Below are positions 19,467-28,202 of a stretch of DNA of 64,000 bases, one piece after another. Source of the DNA: Holosporaceae bacterium (GTDB lineage: Bacteria; Pseudomonadota; Alphaproteobacteria; UBA3830); assembly GCA_031269995.1 (NCBI GenBank), contig JAISYI010000022.1, positions 186,001 to 250,000 of the forward strand. The letters are read 5' to 3'. A model generated the notes under the pieces. That model made no database searches. It was not told the origin of the DNA and saw nothing but the letters and a program-made list of their open reading frames with translations. Each line of letters opens with the position of its first letter. The first letter of the stretch is position 1. Both the position numbers and the translations under genes were made by a program.

Positions 19467-20816
19467 CTATCTACTTGAATTTTCCTTTTCCATGTGCATT
19501 GTTTCCCTCACGAAAAGAGACAAACCATAGGCGAGGATCAAACAAATCGGCAGCGTTAGAATTGCCTTTTGGTAGCATTCCTGACTGTAGATTGGAGCAC
19601 CATTTACAGAGCATTCTCCTGCCCAAAAGACATCCAACAGCATCCCTAACACTGGCTGAAAAACTGCTCCAACAAGCATCAATAACCCATTCGCAAAGGC
19701 TATAGCTGTACCAGAGTTTTTTGCAGATTCGTTATTCTTGGCGCAGGTGAAAACCAGCACTTCTGCAGCAGTTAGAAGCCCTATTACGAACATAATCAAA
19801 AAAGATAGCAGCATACTCTTCACATATATAAGCGGAATAAAAAGTAGTGCGACGGCAATGATTGCGACGCGAATTATTTTCATGTACCCACCAACTTTTT
19901 TTGCTAGCATTGCCACAGGAACGCTACCAACGGCAAAGCCAATAAACAGCATTGACGACGCTAACGCAGCTATTTCATTATTAGGCATAGAAGCTCCTGA
20001 AAAACTATCTTCTGCGGAGAAAAATGGAACAGCCCATAATTCAGAAAAAGCAGATACAGGTAGATACATAAACCCGCCAACCAATCCCACTAGAATTATC
20101 TGTCTATTTCGCATGACCTGTTTAAATATCGCACTGAAGGATCTTGAAACGCTATTGTGATCCACAAGCTGCATTGTTTTTGGTATAAATGTAAAAGCAA
20201 CGATGGCTATCATCACCCCGACGACTGCCAGAAGATATTCTGTGTTCCTCCATCCATGAATACCAAGCGCATTCGTACATTTAGCAACCGGAAACCCCCC
20301 GCAAAGCGCACCAGCAGTTCCCATCATGTTAGTGATCCCGGCAAATATAGCAAAGGATTTTATCGGAAAAACCACCGACGCTATTTGCAAACAAGATATA
20401 AAGGCGCATGCAGCTCCTGCGCCCACCATGCAACGACCAAACGCAGCGACGCCGACTATGTCCGTTGCTGCAAACAATAATGTTCCGATTGTAGATAGAA
20501 TAACTGATGAGCCCACTAGGTTTCTCGGCCCAACTTTATCGAGTATAAGCCCGCATGGGACCTGTAAAAGCGTGTAGGAATAGTAAAAGAATGAAATCAT
20601 AATTCCAAGCACTCCGGCTGTAATGTGGTAATGGGACATAAGTCCTTCGGTCATTACGCTCGGAGAAACTCTTAAAATTACCTCGTAGAGATAAAAAACA
20701 TTAGCGATTCCCCATATAATCCACGGATTCTTGCAGGTAAGCATTTTCTTAGTTGATAATTTTCTTATGTTTGCCTTTTCTGGCAACACTTTCCTGGCAC
20801 CTTTTCGCTCATCCAT
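19467..20816 (-). CDS. Major facilitator superfamily transporter
   Basis: This is a 12-helix MFS permease. The N-terminal half has YYSYTLLQVPCGLILDKVGPRN, the MFS motif after helix 2, and GRCMVGAGAACAFISC. The C-terminal half has NGLLMLVGAVFQPVLGMLLD. The layout resembles MFS carriers that are common in intracellular gammaproteobacteria and alphaproteobacteria, but the substrate cannot be read. The start is uncertain: reading continues upstream to a TTG at 20984 that would overlap lpxC. I place it at the ATG at 20816; ATG codons at 20828 and 20744 are alternatives. About 24 charged residues precede the first helix. Confidence 0.8.
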   Translation of the reverse strand: MDERKGARKVLPEKANIRKLSTKKMLTCKNPWIIWGIANVFYLYEVILRVSPSVMTEGLMSHYHITAGVLGIMISFFYYSYTLLQVPCGLILDKVGPRNLVGSSVILSTIGTLLFAATDIVGVAAFGRCMVGAGAACAFISCLQIASVVFPIKSFAIFAGITNMMGTAGALCGGFPVAKCTNALGIHGWRNTEYLLAVVGVMIAIVAFTFIPKTMQLVDHNSVSRSFSAIFKQVMRNRQIILVGLVGGFMYLPVSAFSELWAVPFFSAEDSFSGASMPNNEIAALASSMLFIGFAVGSVPVAMLAKKVGGYMKIIRVAIIAVALLFIPLIYVKSMLLSFLIMFVIGLLTAAEVLVFTCAKNNESAKNSGTAIAFANGLLMLVGAVFQPVLGMLLDVFWAGECSVNGAPIYSQECYQKAILTLPICLILAYGLSLFVRETMHMEKENSSR

Positions 20817-20975
20817 GCGCTCGATCATCAGAGCTATACCATTTTCACGATAAAGGCTAACAGTATTCAAATTTGAAGTTAGAGTCAATTCTTTCTTTTC
20901 AACATGTTGATCGTTTGCTATGCTTTTCCACGAAAAATATGGCGTTTTTGATTCGTAATCATCTGGGAGAGATTT

Positions 20976-21824
20976 ATGTTTCAATCTACACTAAAATCGG
21001 AGGTTTTTTTAGAAGGCGTTGGTGTTCATAGCGGAATGCCCTGCAGTATTTTCGTTCATCCCGCACCAATGGATGCTGGTATTACATTCCGCAGAGATGA
21101 ATACAATGTAGAGGCAAGATTTGACAATGTAATTGAAACAACGCTATGCACAACGTTGTCTCTCGGACCGAACCGTGTTTCTACGGTTGAACATCTACTT
21201 GCTGCGCTCCACGGGCTAGGCGTAACGAATGCGATAATCGAAACGAAAGATGATGAAATTCCCATACTTGACGGAAGTGCCCTTCCATTTGTCGAGAATT
21301 TTCTCTCATTCGGCATAGAAAAACAAACTAGAAGTGCCAAAATTCTCAGAGTGCTCGACATTGTAAAGGTTCAAGAGGCGGAAAAATGGGTATCACTCTC
21401 CCCTGCAGATTCCTTCGCCTCTGGCCTTTCTATCAGTATCGAGTGCGATTTTTCCGCAAAGGGCCTGTATACAGAACCTGCTTTCTTCAATTTCGCAACC
21501 GGTGACTTTGCTAGAGAAATTGCACCAGCCAGATCGTTTGGTTTTCTGGCTGACGTAGAGTATTTGAAGAAAAATAACCTAGCTAGAGGAGCATCGTTAG
21601 AAAGCAGTCTGGTCTTTGATAATAAAGGCATTTCTATTAACGAAAGTGGACTGCGGCTGCCAAACGAGGCCGTCCGACACAAACTCCTTGATATTATTGG
21701 AGATCTATCGCTGGCACAATGTCACATTATTGGACAATTCGACGGATTCTGCCCAAATCATTGCATGAACAACATGCTTCTGAGAAAACTGTTCGAAAAA
21801 AGCAGTAACTTTAAAATAACGTAG
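20976..21824 (+). CDS. lpxC: UDP-3-O-acyl-N-acetylglucosamine deacetylase LpxC
   Basis: LpxC performs the committed zinc-dependent step of lipid A synthesis. Zinc ligands are visible as His73 (VEHLLAALHG), His235 and Asp239 (RHKLLDIIGDL), with the general-base His262 in the less usual context CPNHCMNN rather than SGHALNN. The length of 282 residues is close to the family norm. The ATG follows a GGGAGAG ribosome site. tsaD begins nine bases after its stop. Presence means the cell makes lipid A. Confidence 0.95.
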   Translation: MFQSTLKSEVFLEGVGVHSGMPCSIFVHPAPMDAGITFRRDEYNVEARFDNVIETTLCTTLSLGPNRVSTVEHLLAALHGLGVTNAIIETKDDEIPILDGSALPFVENFLSFGIEKQTRSAKILRVLDIVKVQEAEKWVSLSPADSFASGLSISIECDFSAKGLYTEPAFFNFATGDFAREIAPARSFGFLADVEYLKKNNLARGASLESSLVFDNKGISINESGLRLPNEAVRHKLLDIIGDLSLAQCHIIGQFDGFCPNHCMNNMLLRKLFEKSSNFKIT

Positions 21825-21832
21825 GTTCAACT

Positions 21833-22861
21833 GTGTATGTACTTGGCATAGAGTCCAGCTGCGATGAAACGGCTGCGGCTGTCGTAACGGCAGATCAGGC
21901 GACGGGATCTAGAGCCATCCTTGCCAATACTATTTATTCGCAGACAGAGGAGCACAGACCATTCGGCGGAGTTGTTCCGGAAATTGCAGCCAGAGCGCAT
22001 TTAGAAAAAATCGATATTGTCGTAGGCAAAGCCCTGGAGGACGCCAATCTGGATCTATCGCAAATCGACGTTGTCGCCGCAACCTGTGGTCCCGGCTTAA
22101 TCGGCGGAGTAATCGTTGGCGCGACTTTCGCAAAGACCATATCCATGTCAACGGGAATTCCCTTTATCGCCATCAATCACATAGCTGCCCACGCGCTTTC
22201 CATCCGCCTGACGGAAGACGTTAATTTCCCATACCTACTTCTATTAGCATCCGGAGGACATTGCCAGCTTTGCCTAGTGCGCAATGTTGACAATTTTGAA
22301 GTAATAGGGAAAACCATCGATGATTCTGTCGGGGAGTCATTCGATAAAGTTGCAAAGCTGCTGGGATATGGATATCCAGGCGGACCGATCATCGAAAAAA
22401 TGTCAGAGGAGGGAGATGACGCGAGCTTCCAGCTGCCTCGCCCACTATGCCAACGCGGATCGTGCGATTTTTCCTTTTCTGGACTGAAGACCGCTGTGCG
22501 GATAGCCACAGAGAAGTGCCGAACAGAGCAGGACAAAATCAACCTGGGAGCCAGTTTCCAGCGGACAGTAACAGGCGTTCTGTCCTATAAGATGGAGCAA
22601 GCTATCATCTTCTCTCGCCGCTCTGGAGCAAATCCAACGGCCGCAGTTATCGCGGGCGGAGTAGCCGCCAACCGACCGATTCGTATCGCATTGCAATCCG
22701 TTTGTGATCGGCATGAATTGCGTTTTTGCGCTCCACCAACTGCTATCTGTACTGACAACGGCGCAATGATCGCCTGGATGGGCGTGGAAAAGGCCCGCAT
22801 TCAACAATTCAGCAATATTCGCTTTCGTCCACGTCCCCGCTGGCCTTTGGACGAGCTTTGA
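21833..22861 (+). CDS. tsaD: tRNA threonylcarbamoyladenosine transferase TsaD
   Basis: TsaD joins the threonylcarbamoyl group to A37 of ANN-decoding tRNAs as part of the TsaBDE complex. Family signatures are GIESSCDETAAAVV at the N-terminus, the metal-binding NHIAAHALS near residue 114, SGGHCQL, and GGVAANRPIR. The start is a GTG at 21833 so that the conserved YVLGIESSCDE follows at once. It probably shares a transcript with lpxC. TGA is its stop codon, which matters for the standard-code argument at the broken LRR gene. Confidence 0.96.
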   Translation: MYVLGIESSCDETAAAVVTADQATGSRAILANTIYSQTEEHRPFGGVVPEIAARAHLEKIDIVVGKALEDANLDLSQIDVVAATCGPGLIGGVIVGATFAKTISMSTGIPFIAINHIAAHALSIRLTEDVNFPYLLLLASGGHCQLCLVRNVDNFEVIGKTIDDSVGESFDKVAKLLGYGYPGGPIIEKMSEEGDDASFQLPRPLCQRGSCDFSFSGLKTAVRIATEKCRTEQDKINLGASFQRTVTGVLSYKMEQAIIFSRRSGANPTAAVIAGGVAANRPIRIALQSVCDRHELRFCAPPTAICTDNGAMIAWMGVEKARIQQFSNIRFRPRPRWPLDEL

Positions 22862-23029
22862 GATAATTATTGTCTTCTCCGTATTTATAATATTCTAAAA
22901 ATGCGTGAGTGATGCTGGAAGAAGTTTGAGCTCGTTCGCGCGAAATATTACTCCTTGTTTTTTTACTTTTTACAAAATAGTAATGTTATTGCATTAGCAT
23001 ATAAGCACAGTTTCTGTGCCAGGTGTGGG

Positions 23030-25318
23030 ATGCTGAAAAAAATTCTTTCAATGTGCAAGACAACGATACTGGTTTGGGGTTGCATTCTTGTACCGTTGTT
23101 CATCGGCGCAAAATTCATAAAGTCAGCGTCTAGACGTGACGCTCAGCGATGCATAGACACCTTCATCCACACAGAAGGAGTAGGACTATCCAAATATATG
23201 GCGTTGCAATTCGAGAACACATTTAAACAGTTGCAGAGGATAATGGCGGCATTTCCGCATGAAAAAGACGCCAAGCTACAAGAAAAGGCGCTGAAATCTT
23301 CCGCAGCTTTAGATGATAATATTGTCTCTGTGGTTGCCTATGACGGCGAAAAAGGAAAGTTTTTGGCCAGCTCCCTAGAAAAATCCAGTGCAGATTTGTC
23401 TTTGGACGATGATCTTCGCGGGCTGAAAGATAATACTCTCTATGAAATAAAACAATTGGGTAACGGTGGCATCGTGGTGAAATACACCGCAGCAAAAACC
23501 AATGAAGAAAAAGCCGACGGCAGCGGAAAAGTAATTTTTGAATTAACTGTAAAGTGGAATAAATACGAACGATACATGCAGCAGATGTTAAAAGGGTCGT
23601 TTTCGCGCATGTTTTATATAATTTCTCCAGATTGTCGTCGCTATGTTTCGCTGAATTCGATGCCCGATGGCAACGCAAAGAAGAAAAACGTTGTCGCTCT
23701 GGGGATGCGCTTGGCTCAGATAATAGATCAGATACCGCCGGGGTTATCGAATAAGTCTGTCGATGATTTTTATTTCAGATTATTTAAAAGCGAAGTCAAA
23801 GTGCCCAAAAACATGAAAGGTAGCAAGTTCTTCGTGATAATAGCAGCTGATAGAGACGATGCATGGGCAGTGTCCGAGAGTATGCTGCACTCTATTCCTC
23901 CAATAGTCGTGGTACTGGCTATTATATGGTTGTTTGTATGCCTGATAGCGTCGAGGCTTTACAATAAGACCAGAGAACATCTTGAGATATCAAACATAAT
24001 TTCCGAATCAACACCGCTGGCTATAATTATTTTCAGCGAAAAAAAAGGGAAGATTATGAAGATCAATCTTTCTGCGACTACGCTGCTTCGAATAGAGCAG
24101 GAAAGCATTTCTTCAATTAACATATGGAATATCTTCATTGAAGACAGCGATAGAAACTATATAGCTAATGCGATTAGCTCAAATATTAACGTATTAAACT
24201 ATGAAGTATTGGTGCAAAGCTTCGGAGGAGGGAGTTTCTGGTCGGTGTGTTCCGCGAGCCCTATCGAGATTGATCGGGAAAAGTATATCGTACTTGCCGT
24301 TCTGGATATCAATCGACGAAAAGAAATCGAAAAGAAGCTCGCAAACAACGCAAGTCTTCTGGAAAAACAGGTCATAGAGAGAACTATAGATCTAGAGTCG
24401 AAGGCCAAGGAACTGGAGGATTCCAATGCACAGTTAGCAAAGGCGAAAAAAAATGCCGATGAAGCCAATAATGCAAAAAGCAAATTTCTCGCTAATATGA
24501 GCAACGAGCTAAAAACTCCTATCAACGCGATAATCGGCTATAGCGAAATTTTGGAGGAAGAGGCTCTGGATAGAAAAGATACTGTTTCCGCCGATGATCT
24601 TCATAAAATAATCAGCTCAGCAAAACATCTTCTATCGCTGATCGATGAAATTTTGAACCTTTCGACAATCGAGGCTGGAAAAACTCAGCTATTATTTGAA
24701 AAAATCAACATTGTCGGAATGATCAAGGATATCGAAGGAGTCACGATGCCTCTCGTTACAAAAAACAGCAATTCACTGGTTTTGGAATGCTCGAAGGATA
24801 TCGGAACTATGTATTCAGATTCAACCAAGTTGAGGCAATGTCTTCTGAATCTACTTAGCAATGCAGCCAAATTCACCGAATTAGGAAAGGTAACATTGCG
24901 GGTATCTCCAATTGTGGTGGATGGTGACGATTTTATTGAATTTTCAGTAATGGATACAGGAATCGGAATTGAACCAGGTCACATCGAAAAAATATTCGCC
25001 CCATTTCAAGAGAATAAGTCGAAGAATGCTGGAGCAGGTCTGGGATTGTCCCTAACAAAGAAATACGCGGAGTATCTGGGAGGAAACGTCGGCGTAGAAA
25101 GCAATGTTGGAGGAGGATCAAAGTTCACGATGCGTCTCCCGAGAATCTGCAAAACCGTCTCCAACGAATTTATTGACGTTAGAAATCAAGGGGAGGAGGT
25201 GTTGGAAGAGATAGCCGAAGACCTTGCGGCGATTATAGAGAATTCAATAGGCAACAGTGCTCCCGGAGTCTCGGGTAGAGCCACTAGTTTCACAAGGAAA
25301 TCTGATAGGCATCCATAA
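23030..25318 (+). CDS. Membrane histidine-kinase-like protein lacking the phospho-accepting His
   Basis: The protein has an N-terminal membrane segment (about 7-28), a periplasmic sensor region, a second membrane segment (about 288-310) and a PAS-like domain to about 430. A coiled-coil linker, a HisKA domain and an HATPase_c domain follow. The H-box reads MSNELKTPINAI where active kinases have SHELRTP: the His is Asn492 (codon AAC, 24503-24505). The ATP-binding boxes look intact: LLSNAAKFTE, DTGIGI and GAGLGLSL. It has no receiver domain, and no response-regulator gene is adjacent. I start at the ATG at 23030 after GTGTGGG, just before the first helix; an upstream TTG at 22955 would add 25 residues. 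Confidence 0.88.
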   Translation: MLKKILSMCKTTILVWGCILVPLFIGAKFIKSASRRDAQRCIDTFIHTEGVGLSKYMALQFENTFKQLQRIMAAFPHEKDAKLQEKALKSSAALDDNIVSVVAYDGEKGKFLASSLEKSSADLSLDDDLRGLKDNTLYEIKQLGNGGIVVKYTAAKTNEEKADGSGKVIFELTVKWNKYERYMQQMLKGSFSRMFYIISPDCRRYVSLNSMPDGNAKKKNVVALGMRLAQIIDQIPPGLSNKSVDDFYFRLFKSEVKVPKNMKGSKFFVIIAADRDDAWAVSESMLHSIPPIVVVLAIIWLFVCLIASRLYNKTREHLEISNIISESTPLAIIIFSEKKGKIMKINLSATTLLRIEQESISSINIWNIFIEDSDRNYIANAISSNINVLNYEVLVQSFGGGSFWSVCSASPIEIDREKYIVLAVLDINRRKEIEKKLANNASLLEKQVIERTIDLESKAKELEDSNAQLAKAKKNADEANNAKSKFLANMSNELKTPINAIIGYSEILEEEALDRKDTVSADDLHKIISSAKHLLSLIDEILNLSTIEAGKTQLLFEKINIVGMIKDIEGVTMPLVTKNSNSLVLECSKDIGTMYSDSTKLRQCLLNLLSNAAKFTELGKVTLRVSPIVVDGDDFIEFSVMDTGIGIEPGHIEKIFAPFQENKSKNAGAGLGLSLTKKYAEYLGGNVGVESNVGGGSKFTMRLPRICKTVSNEFIDVRNQGEEVLEEIAEDLAAIIENSIGNSAPGVSGRATSFTRKSDRHP

Positions 25319-25600
25319 CTGTTCATTTTCCGTACATCTAGGAGATACCTCGCCCATTGGATTGATCAGTCGACACCGGTGGAATATAGGCTTGAGCGGG
25401 ATCGTGCTCGGATGCGCCGAGCACCCCGAAAGGCCTCTGGTTCGATGTCACAGTGTGCGTAGAAGCGAGCGCCAGAGCTGTGGTCCGAGAGGTACGGGCG
25501 CGCTCGGTAAGGTGCCCGGAATTCGGTCCCTGAGCCCTGAGCGTAGACATGTTCAACGACTCATCCGTTCTGCGTGAGCGTGCGTCACTGCGCGGTGCGG
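25319..25600. other. GC-rich stretch with no recognisable gene
   Basis: This stretch between the kinase-like gene and the 3' end of the broken LRR gene is clearly richer in G and C than the kinase gene beside it and resembles the LRR genes in base use. Translations in all frames show no family I recognise. It may be decayed coding sequence that arrived with the LRR gene, but I cannot show that. Confidence 0.4.
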
Positions 25601-26698
25601 TCAGTCGTCGGACCCTACGTCAGGCCCAACAGGCTCGGGCACCGAACTTATGTCCCCGGCTCGGGCCCTGGTCCACACCGGCCCGCTGACTGTGTTTTCC
25701 CAATGACCACCCGGAAGGTTTACAAATGCGGTGGTTGGTTGATACCGTCCAGCTTCTATGCGTTCTATGGCAGATCCATTCACGAAATCCACCGATTCGC
25801 TCAGGGCGTGCCGATCCGTCCAGCGCGGGATTAGCACCGTGGTCATCTGTTCAGGAGCGAGGAAACGTTGTATCGAGCGACAGTCACCGAAGGCGCGCAA
25901 TCCTAATTCCCTGACTTTCGAGCCACGCTCGAACTGGACGGTTAATAGGGAGGTGCAGCCATCAAAGCAACACGTTCCGATTTTTTCGGTGATGCGCGGG
26001 AACGTCAATGCCCGCAAGGAGCAGCAGTCTTGGAAGCAGTAGTTTCCGAACTCCACAACGCTTGAGTCGGTTCCAAAGACGACGGACTCCAGAGTGCCGC
26101 AGCCGCTGAAGCACGCAGCTCCGAGAACCGCTACGCTACGCGGCAAGACCAAGTGCTGCAGTGTAAAGCAGCTTTGGAAGGCGCCTCTTCCCAGCCTGGT
26201 CAAGGCGGACCTTGAGTTAAACTGTACAGTCCGGAGGTGTCAGTTCCACTCGAAGCAGTAGGACTTGATCTCACTCACAGCAGCCGGAAGCACTGCCGAC
26301 TCAAGCCCGGCGTAATGTGCTGAGTGTTTGCCCAATTCCCTCAGGGCCGAGTCAGATTCGAAGGCCAAGCATTTCGTTTCACTCGCGGCGGATTGAGACA
26401 ATTGGTCGATCCGGGGGCGTCCCTCCGCGACCTGGACGCTCGAGGGGAACCAAACATTTATCCCGAGACCCGGCTCCGCTGCCGTAACAAGGAACCTCAT
26501 TCCTGCGAAGCAAACAAACCTGCGTACGCAAGTATTCTTTTGCCTAAAGCGTTCAGTGCTTTCTTCGTCGTTCCGGAAAGCGCGTACACCCACGCGTGTG
26601 CCCGTGCTGTACGTCACGTTATCCCTCTTAATAAGCATACAATCTGCGATTCCAGGAATAAGCTGCATAATTACAGCTATCATTATAAGTTTTTTCAT
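25601..26698 (-). pseudogene. BspA-type leucine-rich-repeat protein, interrupted by an in-frame TGA
   Basis: A single reading frame runs from ATG 26698 to a stop at 25601, broken once by TGA at 26238-26240. The part upstream has the signal peptide MKKLIMIAVIMQLIPGIADC; the part downstream continues with LRR_5 repeats (GAFQSCFTLQHLVLP, ACFSGCGTLESVVF, YCFQDCCSLRALTFP). Around the stop the text reads CFEWN-stop-HLRTVQF, which lines up with CFSGNRRLWHF in the intact paralogue at 28203-29252. A CGA (Arg) to TGA change explains it. TGA is a normal stop elsewhere here. The gene is GC-rich and probably acquired. An ATG at 26203 could restart the C-terminal half, but it would lack a signal peptide. 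Confidence 0.82.
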
Positions 26699-26793
26699 AT
26701 TTTACCTCTTATGAGAATTAATGTGGCGACAATGTCATGTCCCCGAGGCTTTGTCAAGCGTGCTTTCTGTTTTTACCCAAAGACCATTTTTAT
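26635..26793 (-). repeat. Direct repeat copy 1: promoter, leader and signal-peptide start of LRR gene
   Basis: This segment is nearly identical to 29190-29353. It covers the region upstream of the broken LRR gene, its ribosome site, its ATG at 26698 and the first 20 codons. Differences are a few single bases and a small length change in a T-rich run. Beyond these limits the two loci diverge quickly in DNA although the proteins remain related, so promoter and secretion signal are better kept than the body. Confidence 0.88.
26729..26757 (-). promoter_or_regulatory. Predicted promoter of broken LRR gene
   Basis: A perfect -35 TTGACA (26752-26757) is followed after 17 bases by CATTGT (26729-26734) as a weak -10, about 30 bases before the start codon. 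The same -35 and spacing occur in the second repeat copy. The -10 is poor, so activity is an inference. Confidence 0.5.
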
Positions 26794-26945
26794 TACCATC
26801 AATTAACTTTTAATCGCCATAGTAATTTTAATGTAATCTATTGCATTTAAAAAAATGCGAATCCAAAAGTGGAATTAATGAACCCCGCTGCAAGTACCGA
26901 GGAATCTACTCTAAAAGTGATTGAAGGAACGTTTCTTTAGTCTAC

Positions 26946-27974
26946 TCAAAAATATTCCGAAAATACAACGGCTTTTTCAGGATTTTCCAAAGCCCACCTG
27001 TTATGTTCCTCCAGAAAAGAACCATTTTGACGTCCAGTTATCCGATCAACTGCGCCATACATTGAGATATAGCACTGCAAAATAGAGATGCGCGTTGATT
27101 CATCCAACTCTCCTGAAATGTTATCTGAAGAATAAACATATTGAAAAGCTCTGATAAAATCGGAATCAGCGATTTCAGGTTGATCTATCCTAGGCCGTTT
27201 TACAAAACCCAGCGCAGTTATTAGTGCAAAATAATCGCGACGTTCGAGATTCAGAAAACGATCTAAGGTTACCTGACGAGGGTCCAAAGGAAACCACCCC
27301 ACGCTAAATTCAGCAGCCAACACCTTATACGGAAACTTTGGGCCCGGATCCGATTTCCGACCAATAGCAACACTCGAATGTGTCAAAACATTCCAATCAG
27401 GAATGCGATACCTTATTTGAAGCGCACCTGTCAACAACGCGGTGGCAACAGTCTGTTCGCGGCTAAATGGAAACCAATACCTTCCATCTCCAGGTATTTG
27501 AATCGGGTCAGAAAACCCGGGAACACTTTGAAAAACTTCTGCATAACCCAGATTAACGTGTTCAATTCCCAGCGCATAATAGTTTAAATTTCTATGAGAA
27601 TACCACGCGGAAACTCCAGCATGATAAGCAATGTACCAATCCGGATTTACGCCAAGATATGTAGTCCCATCGTTATCGATTGTAAAATTAGCCGAGACTC
27701 CATTTTGTTCAAAAGCCCGGTAGGCTCTGCCCACAGTATAACCCCCAGTATAATGCCATATGATATATTTCTGAACTTCCGATTCATTCCAGCTGTCAGG
27801 CTTACGTGCCTGCGTTTCCGGATCGGACCATGCCCTATACATAACGCCGCTTCTGCACATAGAATTATCCACGTGTTTATCTACAAGTGGCACTCCGTCC
27901 AAGGTATACATGCCAAACGAGCTTTGTAAAATTACCACATATAAAAATAATAGGGTCGACACAGGGTGCGGCAT
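26946..27974 (-). CDS. Secreted N-acetylmuramoyl-L-alanine amidase (Amidase_2, AmiD-like)
   Basis: The enzyme would cut the amide bond between N-acetylmuramic acid and the peptide stem of peptidoglycan. A signal peptide (MPHPVSTLLFLYVVILQSSF) precedes the Amidase_2 domain. Zinc ligands His74 (IIWHYTGG), His199 (LTHSSVAIGRKSDPG) and Asp209 and the catalytic Glu138 (GIEHVN) are all present, so activity is likely. A C-terminal helical domain follows (FIRAFQYVYSSDNISGELDESTR), similar to the peptidoglycan-binding part of AmiD. I start at the ATG at 27974 with GAGAG upstream; an ATG at 28184 would put 70 unlikely residues before the signal peptide. It lies between the two LRR genes but is less GC-rich than they are. 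Confidence 0.88.
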   Translation of the reverse strand: MPHPVSTLLFLYVVILQSSFGMYTLDGVPLVDKHVDNSMCRSGVMYRAWSDPETQARKPDSWNESEVQKYIIWHYTGGYTVGRAYRAFEQNGVSANFTIDNDGTTYLGVNPDWYIAYHAGVSAWYSHRNLNYYALGIEHVNLGYAEVFQSVPGFSDPIQIPGDGRYWFPFSREQTVATALLTGALQIRYRIPDWNVLTHSSVAIGRKSDPGPKFPYKVLAAEFSVGWFPLDPRQVTLDRFLNLERRDYFALITALGFVKRPRIDQPEIADSDFIRAFQYVYSSDNISGELDESTRISILQCYISMYGAVDRITGRQNGSFLEEHNRWALENPEKAVVFSEYF

Positions 27975-28202
27975 AGTTTTCTCTCTGATTTCACACATAA
28001 GCGTTTTGCTTCGCGGCAATTTTTTCTCGAAGGTTGTGGCGGAATTTATGCCGATGCCTGTCAAACCTTCGTCTGTTCTTGTGCGAGTTCCGGGTACAAA
28101 AAATTGCATCAGTGTCATCCGTATTTCGTCGTTTGAGTCGCAACGCCTTATGTGCATTTCGATTCGGCCTGTATTCCCTCGCATGAGGCGGATATTCCGA
28201 GT

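Noticed and set aside
25257-25834. Plus-strand open frames in the GC-rich stretch after the kinase gene
   Set aside because: They overlap the kinase end and the antisense of the LRR gene, show no family resemblance and have no good ribosome site; long open frames are common in GC-rich antisense.
25601-26698. TGA recoded as Trp or selenocysteine in the broken LRR gene
   Set aside because: TGA ends several intact genes here (for example tsaD and cpaF), Trp is encoded by TGG, no selenocysteine hairpin is apparent, and the paralogue has Arg at this place.
27975-28184. N-terminal extension of 70 residues on the amidase
   Set aside because: It would put a charged stretch before an obvious signal peptide; the ATG at 27974 has its own ribosome site.
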